A stretch of 64,000 bases of DNA from Thalassospira sp. MCCC 1A01148 (GCF_001613795.1 NZ_LPVZ01000012.1:186001-250000); one strand, 5' to 3'. Counted from the first letter of the stretch, positions 30,139-41,153 are shown. The notes: generated by a model from the sequence alone, not told the origin. A program made the numbers and translations.

Positions 30139-30996
30139 ATGACCAACATTAAAACTGTCAAAGTCGGCAATATCGAAATCGCCAACGACAAGCCGTTTGC
30201 CGTTCTGGCTGGCCCGTGCGCGATCGAAAGTCGCCAGCACGCTTTGGAAATGGCCGCAGCCCTCAAGGAACTGTCCGAGGGGCTTGGCATCGGGCTTGTT
30301 TACAAAAGCTCGTTTGATAAGGCCAACCGGACCAGCACGACGTCTAAGCGTGGTGTCGGTCTGACCGAGGGGCTTGATATCCTGGCCGAGGTCAAGGAAA
30401 CCACGGGCCTTCCGATTGTGACCGACGTGCATCTGCCCGATCAGTGTGCGGCCGTTGGCGAAGTTGCCGATATCCTGCAGATCCCGGCATTCCTGTGCCG
30501 TCAGGCGGATCTGTTGCAGGCCGCTGGCAAGACCGGGCGTGTGGTCAATGTCAAAAAGGGCCAGTTCCTGGCACCTTGGGACATGGCCAATGTGGCCAAC
30601 AATCTGGCTGCGACCGGCAATGACAATATTATGCTCTGTGACCGTGGGACCAGCTTTGGCTATAACACGCTCGTCACGGACTTCCGTGGACTTCCCACCA
30701 TGGCCCGGCAGGGCTATCCGGTTGTCTTCGATGCGACCCATTCGGTTCAGCAACCGGGCGGACAGGGCACCTCTTCAGGTGGTCAGCGCGAATTCGCGCC
30801 TGTTCTGGCCCGCGCGGCCGTTGCGGTTGGCATCGCGGCACTGTTTATCGAAACCCACGATAACCCGGCGACGGCCATCTCCGATGGCCCGAACCAGATC
30901 CCGTTGAACAAACTTCCCGAAGTTCTTTCGGTTCTGATGGAACTGGACAAAGTGGCAAAAGCCAATCCGGTCCGTCTGGACATGTTTGACGCATAA
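30139..30996 (+). CDS. kdsA: 3-deoxy-D-manno-octulosonate 8-phosphate synthase
   Basis: KdsA condenses phosphoenolpyruvate with arabinose 5-phosphate into Kdo-8-phosphate for the inner core of lipopolysaccharide. The 285-residue product shows [37 protein letters not shown] and the [13 protein letters not shown] motif, all typical. It uses PEP, the product of the enolase encoded next. A 60-base gap separates it from pyrG. Confidence 0.97.
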   Translation: MTNIKTVKVGNIEIANDKPFAVLAGPCAIESRQHALEMAAALKELSEGLGIGLVYKSSFDKANRTSTTSKRGVGLTEGLDILAEVKETTGLPIVTDVHLPDQCAAVGEVADILQIPAFLCRQADLLQAAGKTGRVVNVKKGQFLAPWDMANVANNLAATGNDNIMLCDRGTSFGYNTLVTDFRGLPTMARQGYPVVFDATHSVQQPGGQGTSSGGQREFAPVLARAAVAVGIAALFIETHDNPATAISDGPNQIPLNKLPEVLSVLMELDKVAKANPVRLDMFDA

Positions 30997-31001
30997 TATC
31001 A

Positions 31002-31038
31002 AATGCCGCCAGTCAGTGATTGCCGGCATTCTTTTTTG
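31002..31038 (+). terminator. Terminator between kdsA and eno
   Basis: AATGCCG (31002-31008) can pair with CGGCATT (31024-31030) and is followed by CTTTTTTG. The stem is only 7 bp with a 15-base loop, so it may be leaky. Confidence 0.65.
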
Positions 31039-31057
31039 CTGCAACCTGCATGCCTGA

Positions 31058-32371
<1,314 letters not shown>

Positions 32372-32689
32372 CAGCAAACACACAATTCGATGTGTCAGCA
32401 GGCCGCTTTCCGAAGGGAAGGCGGCCTGTTTTGTTTCCGGAACGGGGCAATAAATTCGAATATCAGGATTAGCGGATTGACCGTAATCGCATCAGTTTGC
32501 GCTGATGGTTTAACTCTATTTTTACCCGGTTATGCGCAAGGTGAGGGGTAATGTTACCGGGCTTCTCGCTATGTTTGATGGTAAGTCACTGTCAAGCAAG
32601 GGAAATAACGCATGCAGTTTTTGCGTTGTGAACCCGGAATGGTCTGTTTTGTCGCCAAAACGCACAAATGTGCAAGGGGCATAGGGTAA
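32372..32689. other. 318-bp intergenic region, eno to ftsB-like gene
   Basis: The first part holds the eno terminator (32399-32432). The rest should contain the promoter of the ftsB-like gene; a TTGACC at about 32477 could be a -35 element, but I see no -10 I trust. No small ORF or RNA gene is recognised. Confidence 0.5.
32399..32432 (+). terminator. Intrinsic terminator after eno
   Basis: CAGGCCGC (32399-32406) pairs with GCGGCCTG (32421-32428); the stem extends inward with TTCC/GGAA pairs to a small loop and is followed by TTTTG. Confidence 0.88.
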
Positions 32690-33043
32690 ATGTCGTCCAA
32701 CTCACCGGTTTTTCGTCGCCTTAAGCAGGCCGTTGCACCGGTTATCGCATTTACAGTCATGGCATATTTCATCTTCCACAGCGTGGAAGGGGAGCGTGGC
32801 CTGCTGACCTATTGGTCGATGCAAGACAGGGTGCGCGAGATTGCCAATGTGCTCGAAGAAACGACCGCGCAGCGAAAGGCACTTGAACAGCACGTTATTT
32901 CGTTGCGTGCGACCCACCTTGATCCGGACCTGCTTGACGAGCGCGCACGCGCAATGCTCAATGCAGCGCATCCGGATGATTTGATCATTTTCCATCACGA
33001 CGGCTACGGTGATCTTGCGGTGATGACGGCAGACGCCAATTGA
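32690..33043 (+). CDS. Septum formation initiator family protein (FtsB/DivIC-like)
   Basis: The 117-residue protein has a basic N-terminus, one membrane helix (about residues 16-34) and a following coiled-coil segment (about residues 45-85), the layout of FtsB/DivIC proteins that join FtsL and FtsQ in the divisome. A C-terminal stretch with DPDLLDERARAMLN is typical of the family in alphaproteobacteria. The location between eno and pdhA is also the usual one. Low sequence conservation makes the call structural. Confidence 0.88.
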   Translation: MSSNSPVFRRLKQAVAPVIAFTVMAYFIFHSVEGERGLLTYWSMQDRVREIANVLEETTAQRKALEQHVISLRATHLDPDLLDERARAMLNAAHPDDLIIFHHDGYGDLAVMTADAN

Positions 33044-33602
33044 CCGTGTCGCGCATGACTGTTGTTTGACGTCTGGCGTGCAAAAGAATCCGAGTGCGAC
33101 CAATTGATGTTTCAAGCGCAACTTCGCGTCCTGGTCAGTCTTATAAAATGTCCTTGGGCAGAAATTCTTGGTTGTGAATTGCGTTCAGTAATGTGCCTAA
33201 CCGGGTAAGTCGTTGTTTAAACTGACTTATGGTTTAAGCCAGTTTTCCGGTCATCCTAGTAGAGGTCGTTGATAAGCAATGCATTCTTGCAGTTGTTTTC
33301 CATTGTGCGCTGCTATGCGGAATTATCCTCACGAAAGCATAGCATTTGTGACGTGTGGGAATGAAAGGGTTTTAAGGCATTGCCCCAAGTCGCTGAAAAA
33401 TCTGTATCTCTGCAAAAACACGTAAAGTTACAAATTAACCATAATGTGGTTTATTTGTGATTGTGCGTTGCAAAACAACAGTTTAATCGAAGTTAGATTG
33501 CTTGCCCTTGTGGTCTGTTTTAGGTAGTCATTTCGGTGGTCCAGTACCGAATTAAGCACTCATACATGATGCTTAAGCGATAGCCATCCACCGGGAGGAA
33601 AC
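33044..33602. promoter_or_regulatory. 559-bp pdhA upstream region with three inverted repeats
   Basis: No protein gene is visible. Three inverted repeats stand out: TGCTATGC / GCATAGCA (33311-33318, 33337-33344); 12-bp arms with one mismatch at 33430-33441 and 33447-33458 (ACAAATTAACCA / TGGTTTATTTGT); and TTAAGCA / TGCTTAA (33552-33558, 33570-33576) just before the ribosome site. The region is AT-rich relative to its neighbours. A GGGAGGAA ribosome site precedes the pdhA ATG. Control of the PDH operon from here is inference. Confidence 0.55.
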
Positions 33603-34616
33603 ATGGCGACCACACCAAAACGCAAACGCGGCACGACGCGCGCTGACAATCAGGCGAGCAGTGACGATCTCCTCAAATATTACCGTGAAATGCTTCTGAT
33701 CCGTCGCTTTGAAGAAAAAGCCGGTCAGCTGTATGGCATGGGTCTCATCGGTGGTTTCTGCCACCTTTATATCGGGCAGGAAGCCGTCGTTGTCGGCATG
33801 CAGGCTGCTGCATCGGACGAAGACGGTGTTATCACCAGCTATCGTGACCACGGCCATATGCTTGCAACAGGCATGGATCCGGCTGGTGTCATGGCCGAAC
33901 TGACGGGCCGCGAAGGCGGGTATTCCCGCGGTAAGGGCGGCTCGATGCACATGTTCTCCAAGGAAAAGAACTTCTATGGTGGCCATGGCATCGTGGGTGC
34001 GCAGGTTCCGCTTGGAACCGGTATTGCCTTTAATTACAAATATCGCGGTGAGAACAGGGTCTGCATGACCTATCTTGGTGACGGTGCCGTCAACCAGGGT
34101 CAGGTCTATGAAGCCTTCAATATGGCAGCCCTTTGGGAACTGCCGGTGATTTACTGCATCGAGAACAACCAGTATGCGATGGGCACCTCGACCAAGCGTC
34201 ACTCGTCCAGCCCGGACCTGTATGAACGCGGCAAGGCCTATGGCATTCCGGGTGAGCAGGTTGACGGCATGGATGTTCTGGCGGTCAAAGCTGCCGGGGA
34301 ACGTGCTGTGGAACATTGCCGTTCTGGCAAGGGGCCATACATCCTTGAACTGAAAACCTATCGTTATCGCGGTCATTCCATGTCCGACCCGGCGAAGTAC
34401 CGTACCAAGGACGAGCTCGACAAAATGCGTAAAGAGCACGATCCGATCGATATGGTCAAAAAACTCCTGATCGACGGCAACATCGTTGATGAAGCCGGTC
34501 TGAAAGACATCGACAAGGAAGTTAAGGCCGAAGTCGCAAAAGCGGCCGAGTTCGCGCAAAACAGCCCGGAGCCGGATGTTTCCGAACTGTTTACCGACAT
34601 TCTGATCGACGCGTGA
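33603..34616 (+). CDS. pdhA: Pyruvate dehydrogenase E1 alpha subunit
   Basis: This is the thiamine-diphosphate-binding alpha chain of heterotetrameric E1, which decarboxylates pyruvate and acetylates the lipoyl arm. The 337-residue product has IGGFCHLYIGQEAV near residue 50, the TPP/Mg motif YLGDGAVNQGQVYEAFNMA through ENNQYAMGT, and the phosphorylation-loop-like YRYRGHSMSDPAKYR. Its N-terminus is basic (TPKRKRGTTRA). A strong GGGAGGAA ribosome site precedes it. First gene of pdhABC-lpdA-lipA. Confidence 0.97.
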   Translation: MATTPKRKRGTTRADNQASSDDLLKYYREMLLIRRFEEKAGQLYGMGLIGGFCHLYIGQEAVVVGMQAAASDEDGVITSYRDHGHMLATGMDPAGVMAELTGREGGYSRGKGGSMHMFSKEKNFYGGHGIVGAQVPLGTGIAFNYKYRGENRVCMTYLGDGAVNQGQVYEAFNMAALWELPVIYCIENNQYAMGTSTKRHSSSPDLYERGKAYGIPGEQVDGMDVLAVKAAGERAVEHCRSGKGPYILELKTYRYRGHSMSDPAKYRTKDELDKMRKEHDPIDMVKKLLIDGNIVDEAGLKDIDKEVKAEVAKAAEFAQNSPEPDVSELFTDILIDA

Positions 34617-34669
34617 TCGCAGAGACTGCGAACCGCTTTTGAACGATATTTCCCGGGAGAGAGGGAACA

Positions 34670-36124
34670 ATGCCGATTGAAGTTTTGATGCCGGCCCTGT
34701 CGCCGACCATGACCGAAGGCACACTTGCCAAATGGAACGTCAAGGAAGGCGACACTGTCGCATCCGGTGACGTGATCGCAGAAATCGAGACCGACAAAGC
34801 CACGATGGAAGTCGAGGCCGTTGACGAGGGTACCATTGGTAAACTTGTCATCGATGCCGGTACCGAGAATGTCGCGGTCAACCAGGTGATCGCCTATATC
34901 CTTGAAGAAGACGAAGACGCGTCAGCACTTGATAACGTCTCTGCGTCCTCTGAACCCAAGAAAAATGCCGAACCGGCAAAAGAAGATGACTCTTCCAAAG
35001 AAGAATCATCGGACAAGGCCCCGGCATCCGCATCGTCTAACGCTGCACCGGTTTCTGCCAGTGGTGCGATTGAACGTTCAGAAGCTGAGCCGCGCGCAAT
35101 GAGCGTGATGAACAGCACCCAGGACGAAAAGACCTATACCAGCTTTAAAACCCAGACCGTGCGTGAAGCCCTGCGTGATGCAATGGCCGAAGAAATGCGC
35201 ACTGACGAAAACGTCTTCGTCATGGGTGAAGAAGTTGCACAGTACGAAGGGGCCTATAAGGTTACCCAGGGACTGCTTGATGAATTCGGTGACAAGCGTG
35301 TGATCGATACCCCGATCACCGAGCACGGCTTCACCGGCCTTGCAACCGGTTCGGCCTTTATGGGGCTTAAGCCTGTTCTGGAATTCATGACCTTTAACTT
35401 CGCAATGCAGGCGATTGACCAGATCATCAACTCTGCTGCGAAGACACTGTACATGTCCGGTGGCCAGCTTGGTTGCCCGATCGTGTTCCGTGGTCCGAAC
35501 GGTGCCGCATCGCGCGTTGGTGCCCAGCACTCGCAGTGCTATGCATCCTGGTATGCACATTGCCCGGGCCTGAAAGTTGTCGCACCTTGGTCGGCAGCAG
35601 ACGCGAAAGGCCTGCTTAAGGCTGCGATCCGCGACCCGAACCCGATTGTCTTCCTTGAAAACGAAATCATGTACGGTCAGAGCTTCGAAGTTCCTGACGA
35701 CGAAGATTTCGTCCTGCCGATTGGTCAGGCCAAGATCGAGCGCGAAGGGACCGATGTTACCATCGTTGCTTTCTCGATCATGGTTGGCAAGGCGCTGAAA
35801 GCTGCCGAACAACTGGCGGAGCAGGGCATTTCGGCCGAAGTCATCAACCTGCGCACCATCCGTCCGCTGGACGTGAACACCATCGTGCGTTCGGTCATGA
35901 AGACCAACCGTCTGGTGACGGTCGAGGAAGGCTGGCACTTCTCGGGCATTGGTGCGGAAATCGCATCGGTTGCCATGGAACATGCATTTGATTACCTCGA
36001 TGCACCGGTTGCGCGTGTCACCGGCGAAGATGTTCCGATGCCGTATGCAGCCAACCTTGAAAAGCTTGCGCTTGCGCAGGACAGCCACATCGTTGCCGCG
36101 GCCAAGGCCGTTTGCTATCGCTAA
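34670..36124 (+). CDS. pdhB: Pyruvate dehydrogenase E1 beta subunit with N-terminal lipoyl domain
   Basis: Residues 1-80 are a complete lipoyl domain with the lipoylated Lys in [12 protein letters not shown]. An Ala/Glu/Lys/Ser-rich linker (about 82-150) leads to the E1 beta catalytic domain (about 160-484), with [31 protein letters not shown] and [14 protein letters not shown]-like blocks and [14 protein letters not shown] lipoyl domain on E1 beta is known in several alphaproteobacteria but not in E. coli. The lipoyl domain is nearly the same as that of the E2 encoded next. Confidence 0.97.
   Translation: MPIEVLMPALSPTMTEGTLAKWNVKEGDTVASGDVIAEIETDKATMEVEAVDEGTIGKLVIDAGTENVAVNQVIAYILEEDEDASALDNVSASSEPKKNAEPAKEDDSSKEESSDKAPASASSNAAPVSASGAIERSEAEPRAMSVMNSTQDEKTYTSFKTQTVREALRDAMAEEMRTDENVFVMGEEVAQYEGAYKVTQGLLDEFGDKRVIDTPITEHGFTGLATGSAFMGLKPVLEFMTFNFAMQAIDQIINSAAKTLYMSGGQLGCPIVFRGPNGAASRVGAQHSQCYASWYAHCPGLKVVAPWSAADAKGLLKAAIRDPNPIVFLENEIMYGQSFEVPDDEDFVLPIGQAKIEREGTDVTIVAFSIMVGKALKAAEQLAEQGISAEVINLRTIRPLDVNTIVRSVMKTNRLVTVEEGWHFSGIGAEIASVAMEHAFDYLDAPVARVTGEDVPMPYAANLEKLALAQDSHIVAAAKAVCYR
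34685..34722 (+). repeat. 38-base direct repeat, copy 1 (lipoyl domain of pdhB)
   Basis: Bases 34685-34722 are identical to 36204-36241 in pdhC. Both encode the [13 protein letters not shown] part of the lipoyl domain. The flanking domain sequence is also highly similar, so this marks a duplicated or converted lipoyl module. Confidence 0.9.
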
Positions 36125-36188
36125 GTAAGACGGACAGGGGCAGGACGCGGGTCAAACCGCGCCGCCCCGTTACCGGGAGAATGCGTTC

Positions 36189-37520
36189 ATGCCTGTAAAA
36201 GTATTGATGCCGGCCCTGTCGCCGACCATGACCGAAGGCACCTTGGCGAAATGGCACGTCAAGGAAGGCGACACCGTTGAGTCGGGTGACGTCATCGCCG
36301 AAATCGAAACCGATAAAGCCACGATGGAAGTCGAAGCCGTCGACGAAGGGAAAATCGGTAAAATCCTTGTTTCTGAAGGCAGCGAAAATGTTGCGGTGAA
36401 TGAAGTCATCGCCCTGCTTTTGGAAGAAGACGAAGATGAAAGCGCGCTTGAGGGTGCGGATACCTCTGCTGCAAGCACTGGTGGCGGCGAAAGCGCGCCA
36501 GCCCAGGACGACGCCAAAGAGGAAAAAGCACCGGCTGCTGATGACAAACCGGCTGCATCAGGCGGTGACAAGCCAGCCCCGGCCGCACCGGTTTCCGGTG
36601 GTGAACGGATCAAGGCAAGCCCGCTTGCACGTCGTATTGCTGCAAATGAAGGTGTCGAGCTTTCCGGCATTTCCGGTTCGGGCCCGCGCGGTCGTATCGT
36701 GAAACGCGACATCGAAGCTGCTCTTTCGTCCAAACCAGCCGAAAAAGAAGCCGCTTCCGAAGAGAAGAAATCGGATGCCGCGCCAGCCGCCGCACCGGCC
36801 GCTTCGGGCTGGAACCCGGATCTTACGGGGCTTCCGGAATACGAAGAAATTCCGAACAGCGGTATGCGCAAAACCATCGCGCGCCGCCTGACCGAGTCCA
36901 AGCAACAAGTTCCGCACTTCTACCTGACGGTCGATTGCGAACTCGACAATCTGTTGGCAACTCGCAAGCAGCTGAATGAAAAAGCGGGCGAGGGTGTCAA
37001 GATTTCGGTCAATGACTTCGTCATCCGTGCGGTTTCTCTGGCGCTGAAAAAGGTCCCGGCTGCGAACTCCATCTGGACCGACAAGGCGACCCTGCAGTGC
37101 AAGAAACAGGATATCTCGGTGGCGGTTGCTATCGAAGGTGGCCTGATTACGCCTGTGGTCCGTGATGCCGGTTCGAAAGGCCTTGCTGAAATCTCATCGG
37201 AGATGAAGGCACTGGCTGGCAAGGCACGCGATGGCAAATTGAAGCCGGAAGATTATCAGGGCGGGACCTTCTCGGTATCCAACCTGGGCATGTTCGGCAT
37301 CAAGGACTTCTCGGCGATCATCAATCCGCCGCAGGGCTGTATCCTTGCGATTGGTGCCGGTGAACAGCGCCCGGTCGTCAAGGACGGTGCACTGGCAATC
37401 GCCACTGTCATGACCTGCACGCTTTCTGTTGACCATCGTGCCGTCGATGGTGCAGTCGGTGCGGAATTCATGGCCGAATTCAAAAAGCTTATTGAAGATC
37501 CGCTGAGCATGTTGCTCTGA
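36189..37520 (+). CDS. pdhC: Pyruvate dehydrogenase E2, dihydrolipoyl acetyltransferase
   Basis: E2 forms the core of the complex and transfers the acetyl group to CoA. The 443-residue product has one lipoyl domain (residues 1-80, Lys in [12 protein letters not shown]), an Ala/Pro-rich linker, a peripheral-subunit-binding domain (about 140-177, [19 protein letters not shown]), a second linker and the catalytic domain (about 215-443). The [13 protein letters not shown] motif, with the catalytic His, is near the C-terminus. It follows pdhB by 64 bases. Confidence 0.97.
   Translation: MPVKVLMPALSPTMTEGTLAKWHVKEGDTVESGDVIAEIETDKATMEVEAVDEGKIGKILVSEGSENVAVNEVIALLLEEDEDESALEGADTSAASTGGGESAPAQDDAKEEKAPAADDKPAASGGDKPAPAAPVSGGERIKASPLARRIAANEGVELSGISGSGPRGRIVKRDIEAALSSKPAEKEAASEEKKSDAAPAAAPAASGWNPDLTGLPEYEEIPNSGMRKTIARRLTESKQQVPHFYLTVDCELDNLLATRKQLNEKAGEGVKISVNDFVIRAVSLALKKVPAANSIWTDKATLQCKKQDISVAVAIEGGLITPVVRDAGSKGLAEISSEMKALAGKARDGKLKPEDYQGGTFSVSNLGMFGIKDFSAIINPPQGCILAIGAGEQRPVVKDGALAIATVMTCTLSVDHRAVDGAVGAEFMAEFKKLIEDPLSMLL
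36204..36241 (+). repeat. 38-base direct repeat, copy 2 (lipoyl domain of pdhC)
   Basis: Identical to 34685-34722 in pdhB and in the same codon phase; see that entry. Confidence 0.9.
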
Positions 37521-37534
37521 GGGTCCAAAGTTGC

Positions 37535-37558
37535 GCGGGGGCTTTAATAAGTCCCCGC
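37535..37558 (+). other. Hairpin between pdhC and lpdA
   Basis: GCGGGG (37535-37540) pairs with CCCCGC (37553-37558), extendable by one or two pairs. No T-run follows, so it is more likely a message-stability or partial-stop element within the operon than a full terminator. Confidence 0.5.
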
Positions 37559-37614
37559 AAGCATTTGAATTTACAGACCTGCAATCTTAATGGGCAGGCG
37601 AAGGAGATCCTACG

Positions 37615-39012
37615 ATGGCGGATAACAATTTCGACGTAATCGTGATTGGTGCAGGCCCGGGTGGTTATGTAACCGCAATCCGTGCGGCCCAGCTTGGCCT
37701 GAAAACGGCTGTTGTTGAACGTGAACATGTTGGCGGTATTTGTCTGAACTGGGGCTGCATCCCGACCAAGGCGCTGCTGCGTTCGGCCGAAGTTTATCGC
37801 AACATGCACCACGCAAAGGATTACGGCCTTTCATGTGAAAAGCCGTCCTTTGATCTGGATGCGGTGATCCAGCGTTCGCGTGGCGTATCCAAGCAGCTCG
37901 CCGGTGGTGTTGGGCACTTGCTAAAAAAGAACAAGGTCACCGTGATCAACGGTGAAGCCAAGTTCGACGGCCCGAAAAAGATTGTGGTCGAAGGCAAGGA
38001 CAAGGGCACCTATACGGCGAAGAACTATATCATCGCGACCGGTGCACGTGCCCGTTCACTGCCGGGGCTTGAGGCCGATGGCAAGGTTGTTTGGGATTAC
38101 AAAAAGGCGATGACGCCAGACAAGATGCCCAAAAGCCTTGTTGTGGTGGGTTCCGGTGCCATCGGGATCGAGTTTGCCAGCTTCTACCACACCATGGGTG
38201 CGGATGTGACCGTGGTGGAAATCATGCCGCAGATCATGCCGGTTGAAGACAAGGAAGTCGCAGGTCTGGCGCAGAAAATGATGACCAAGGACGGGATGAA
38301 GATCCTGACCGAAGCCAAGGTCACCAATCTGAAACGCAATTCCGATAACGTTGTCGTCACGGTCGAAACCAAGGACGGCAAGAAACAGGAATTGACCGTT
38401 GATCGCGTGATTTCGGCCGTGGGTGTCATCGGTAATACCGAAGGTCTTGGTCTTGAAACCACCAAGGTCAAGGTTGATCGCAATGTGATCGGCACGGATG
38501 AATATTCGGCAACCGCAGAGCCGGGCATCTATGCCATTGGTGATGTTGCAGGTCCGCCGATGCTGGCGCACAAGGCAGAGCACGAAGGTGTTGTTTGCAT
38601 TGAAAAGATTGCCGGTGTCAAAGGCGTTCATCCGATTGATCCGCGCAAGATTCCGGGTTGCACCTATTGCCATCCGCAGGTGGCAAGTGTTGGTCTGACC
38701 GAAGCCAAGGCCAAAGATGCCGGTTATGAAGTCAAGGTCGGCAAGTTCCCGTTCATCGGCAACGGCAAGGCGGTTGCCCTTGGCGAAGCCGAAGGTCTGG
38801 TGAAGACCGTGTTTGATGCCAAGACTGGTGAGTTGCTTGGCGCGCACATGGTGGGTGCGGAAGTGACCGAGCTGATCCAGGGCTTTGTGGTTGCGATGGG
38901 TCTTGAAACGACCGAGGAAGATTTGATGCATACGGTCTTCCCGCATCCGACGCTGTCGGAAATGATGCATGAGTCGGTCCTTGACGCCTATGGCCGTGCG
39001 ATCCACTTCTAA
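37615..39012 (+). CDS. lpdA: Dihydrolipoyl dehydrogenase (E3)
   Basis: E3 reoxidises the dihydrolipoyl groups of PDH (and often of other 2-oxoacid complexes) with FAD and NAD. The 465-residue product shows the FAD motif VIVIGAGPGGYV (residues 8-19), the redox-active disulfide Cys43/Cys48 in GGICLNWGCIP, the NAD-binding VVVGSGAIGIEFASF and the C-terminal HTVFPHPTLSEMM with the active-site His. A GAAGGAGAT ribosome site precedes ATG 37615. The lipoyl domain sometimes fused to E3 is absent. Confidence 0.97.
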   Translation: MADNNFDVIVIGAGPGGYVTAIRAAQLGLKTAVVEREHVGGICLNWGCIPTKALLRSAEVYRNMHHAKDYGLSCEKPSFDLDAVIQRSRGVSKQLAGGVGHLLKKNKVTVINGEAKFDGPKKIVVEGKDKGTYTAKNYIIATGARARSLPGLEADGKVVWDYKKAMTPDKMPKSLVVVGSGAIGIEFASFYHTMGADVTVVEIMPQIMPVEDKEVAGLAQKMMTKDGMKILTEAKVTNLKRNSDNVVVTVETKDGKKQELTVDRVISAVGVIGNTEGLGLETTKVKVDRNVIGTDEYSATAEPGIYAIGDVAGPPMLAHKAEHEGVVCIEKIAGVKGVHPIDPRKIPGCTYCHPQVASVGLTEAKAKDAGYEVKVGKFPFIGNGKAVALGEAEGLVKTVFDAKTGELLGAHMVGAEVTELIQGFVVAMGLETTEEDLMHTVFPHPTLSEMMHESVLDAYGRAIHF

Positions 39013-39096
39013 AGCTTAAGACGTTGTGTCGTGCCGGGCGGACATGCCCGGTATGATCACCTTTTTACGAATGTCGGTTTGACAAATGCGCGGCGT

Positions 39097-39113
39097 GGCG
39101 GCAAATTGCCGCC
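39097..39113. promoter_or_regulatory. Palindrome in the lipA leader
   Basis: GGCGGCAA (39097-39104) and TTGCCGCC (39106-39113) form a perfect palindrome 26 bases before the lipA ATG. It could be an operator or a leader hairpin. A weaker stem CCGGGC / GCCCGG lies at 39034-39051 just after lpdA, with a T-run 10 bases later. Confidence 0.45.
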
Positions 39114-39138
39114 CGTCCAATCCTTCGGAGGTAACTCT

Positions 39139-40134
39139 ATGTCGACGGCGCCCAGCGAACAGAAACCCGTTCGTCACCCGGAAAAGCAGAAACGGCCAGA
39201 CCGCCCATCGGGGCGCAAACCGTCCTGGATCAGGGTCAAGGCTCCGACCTCCAAGGGCTATCAGGAAACCCGCGAACTTGCGCGTGGTCTGAACCTTCAT
39301 ACCGTGTGTGAAGAAGCCGCATGCCCGAATATCGGCGAATGCTGGCAGAAGAAACACGCATCCTTCATGATCATGGGCGATACCTGCACGCGTGCATGTT
39401 CGTTCTGTAACGTCAAAACGGGCATGCCAAATGCGCTGGATCCGTTCGAGCCGGAAAACCTGGCGATGGCGGTTGCAGACATGCAGCTCAAGCATGTTGT
39501 GATTACGTCGGTGGACCGTGATGATCTGGCCGATGGCGGGGCAGCCCACTTTGCCCGCGTGATCGAGGCGATCCGTCACAAATCGCCGGAAACGACGATT
39601 GAAATCCTGACGCCGGACTTCCGCGACAAGCCGGGTGCGGTTGAAATCGTTGCCAAGGCGCGTCCGGACGTGTTCAACCACAATCTTGAAACCGTGCCGC
39701 GGCTTTATACCAATATTCGTCCGGGTGCGCGTTATTACCAGTCGCTGCGCATTCTTGATCGCGTCAAGCAGATTGACCCGACGATCTTTACCAAATCCGG
39801 CCTGATGGTTGGTCTGGGTGAAGAGCGCAAGGAACTGGCACAGGTGATGGATGATCTGCGTGTGGCGGATGTCGACTTCCTGACGATTGGCCAATATCTG
39901 CAGCCGACCCTTAAGCACGAGCCGGTCCACAAGTTCGTCACGCCGGACGAATTTGATGATTATGCGTCGATGGCGCGTGGCAAGGGCTTTTTGATGGTAT
40001 CGGCGACGCCGCTGACACGTTCGAGCTATCATGCGGACCGCGACTTCGAGCAGCTGCGTGAAGCCCGCGAGAGAAAGCTGGCCGCCGCAGAAGCCGCAAA
40101 GGCCAAGGCGGACGCGGTTACCGCCGCGCAGTAA
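39139..40134 (+). CDS. lipA: Lipoyl synthase
   Basis: LipA inserts two sulfurs into octanoyl groups on the lipoyl domains of E2-type proteins, so it activates the PdhB and PdhC products encoded just upstream. The 331-residue radical-SAM protein has both clusters: the auxiliary Cys57, Cys62, Cys68 ([12 protein letters not shown]) and the SAM cluster Cys83, Cys87, Cys90 (CTRACSFC). I chose ATG 39139, 6 bases after CGGAGG; a longer in-frame version lacks a ribosome site. Confidence 0.97.
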   Translation: MSTAPSEQKPVRHPEKQKRPDRPSGRKPSWIRVKAPTSKGYQETRELARGLNLHTVCEEAACPNIGECWQKKHASFMIMGDTCTRACSFCNVKTGMPNALDPFEPENLAMAVADMQLKHVVITSVDRDDLADGGAAHFARVIEAIRHKSPETTIEILTPDFRDKPGAVEIVAKARPDVFNHNLETVPRLYTNIRPGARYYQSLRILDRVKQIDPTIFTKSGLMVGLGEERKELAQVMDDLRVADVDFLTIGQYLQPTLKHEPVHKFVTPDEFDDYASMARGKGFLMVSATPLTRSSYHADRDFEQLREARERKLAAAEAAKAKADAVTAAQ

Positions 40135-40178
40135 AAGTCAGATCAAACCAATTACGCGACGATCAGGGGAGATATCGA

Positions 40179-40643
40179 GTGCCGACGCATGCAGAGCGCA
40201 GGAAACTGCCCTATACGCCGGAACAACTCTTTGATCTCGTTGCGGATATCGATTCCTACTCGGAATTTCTGCCGTGGTGTGTCGCGTCGCGCGTGCGCAA
40301 GCGCGATGGCGACGTGCTGAAGGCCGATCTGGTGATCGGCTTTAAGATGTTTCGCGAGAAATACACATCCCAGGTAACCCTGCAACGCCCGGACCGGGTT
40401 GATGTCGAGTATCTGCAAGGGCCGTTCAAGTACCTTAACAACCACTGGGTATTTGAGGAGGACGAGGATGGCGGCACGTCGCTTGATTTCTTTGTCGATT
40501 TCGAGTTTCGGTCAGCACTTTTGCAGAAAATGATCGGCGTTGTGTTTAACGAAGCCGTCAAGATGATGGTAGGGGCGTTTGAAACCCGTGCCCGCGAAGT
40601 GTATGGCGAGCCGAAATTGCCGACATCTGAAAATCAGGCCTGA
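40179..40643 (+). CDS. RatA/Coq10-like START-domain protein
   Basis: The 154-residue product belongs to the polyketide cyclase/START-fold family that includes Coq10 and E. coli RatA. Matching features are PYTPEQLFDLVADIDSY, FLPWCVASRV, YLQGPFKYLNNHW and the C-terminal VVFNEAVKMMVGAFETRA. Coq10 helps ubiquinone function; RatA was described as blocking ribosome subunit joining. Which role applies here is not decidable from sequence. It starts with GTG 40179 after AGGGGAGA, 44 bases after lipA; this lipA neighbourhood is common in alphaproteobacteria. Confidence 0.88.
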   Translation: MPTHAERRKLPYTPEQLFDLVADIDSYSEFLPWCVASRVRKRDGDVLKADLVIGFKMFREKYTSQVTLQRPDRVDVEYLQGPFKYLNNHWVFEEDEDGGTSLDFFVDFEFRSALLQKMIGVVFNEAVKMMVGAFETRAREVYGEPKLPTSENQA

Positions 40644-40646
40644 TTC

Positions 40647-41153
40647 CTAGCGATCGAGCATTTCTTCAATCAGGGCAAAGGCCTTGAGGACCGTTGCCTT
40701 GCGCACGGTGTGACGATCACCGGGAAAGACCGTGTGGGTCGTGATGGTATCGCGCCCCTTGGCCGCACAGCCAAAATGAACCAGTCCGACCGGTTTGGTG
40801 TCCGTTCCGCCGCCCGGACCGGCAATGCCGGTGACCGAAACGGCGATAGTCGCATTGGGTGCACGATCAAGCGCACCTTCACACATCGCACGCGCAACAG
40901 GTTCCGAGACAGCGCCATATTCGGCCAGCAGGTCGTTGCCAACGCCGATCAGGTGATGCTTGGCCTCGTTTGAATAGGTCACAAACCCGCAATCGACCAC
41001 AGACGAACTGCCATCCACGCCGGTCAGTGTGCCCGTGATCAGGCCGCCCGTGCAGGATTCAGCGGTTGCGATCATCTCGCCCTTGGCCTTGCATCGTGCA
41101 ATCAGGCTGCTTGCTGCATCAAGAAGATCGGTGTCATGCGTCATGTCGGTCAT
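40647..41153 (-). CDS. pncC: Nicotinamide-nucleotide amidase (CinA C-terminal family)
   Basis: The 168-residue stand-alone CinA-C domain deamidates NMN to nicotinate mononucleotide, recycling NAD breakdown products. Conserved parts are ATAESCTGGLITGTLT (about residues 29-44) and VTGIAGPGGGTDTKPVGLV. It overlaps pgpA by 4 bases (ATGA), as one minus-strand unit convergent with the RatA-like gene. Confidence 0.93.
   Translation of the reverse strand: MTDMTHDTDLLDAASSLIARCKAKGEMIATAESCTGGLITGTLTGVDGSSSVVDCGFVTYSNEAKHHLIGVGNDLLAEYGAVSEPVARAMCEGALDRAPNATIAVSVTGIAGPGGGTDTKPVGLVHFGCAAKGRDTITTHTVFPGDRHTVRKATVLKAFALIEEMLDR

Noticed and set aside
37516-37529. 14-base match between the pdhC end and the lpxB palindrome arm (TCTGAGGGTCCAAA)
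   Set aside because: In 64 kb several 14-base matches are expected by chance, and the pdhC site has no second arm, so it is not evidence for a repeat family.
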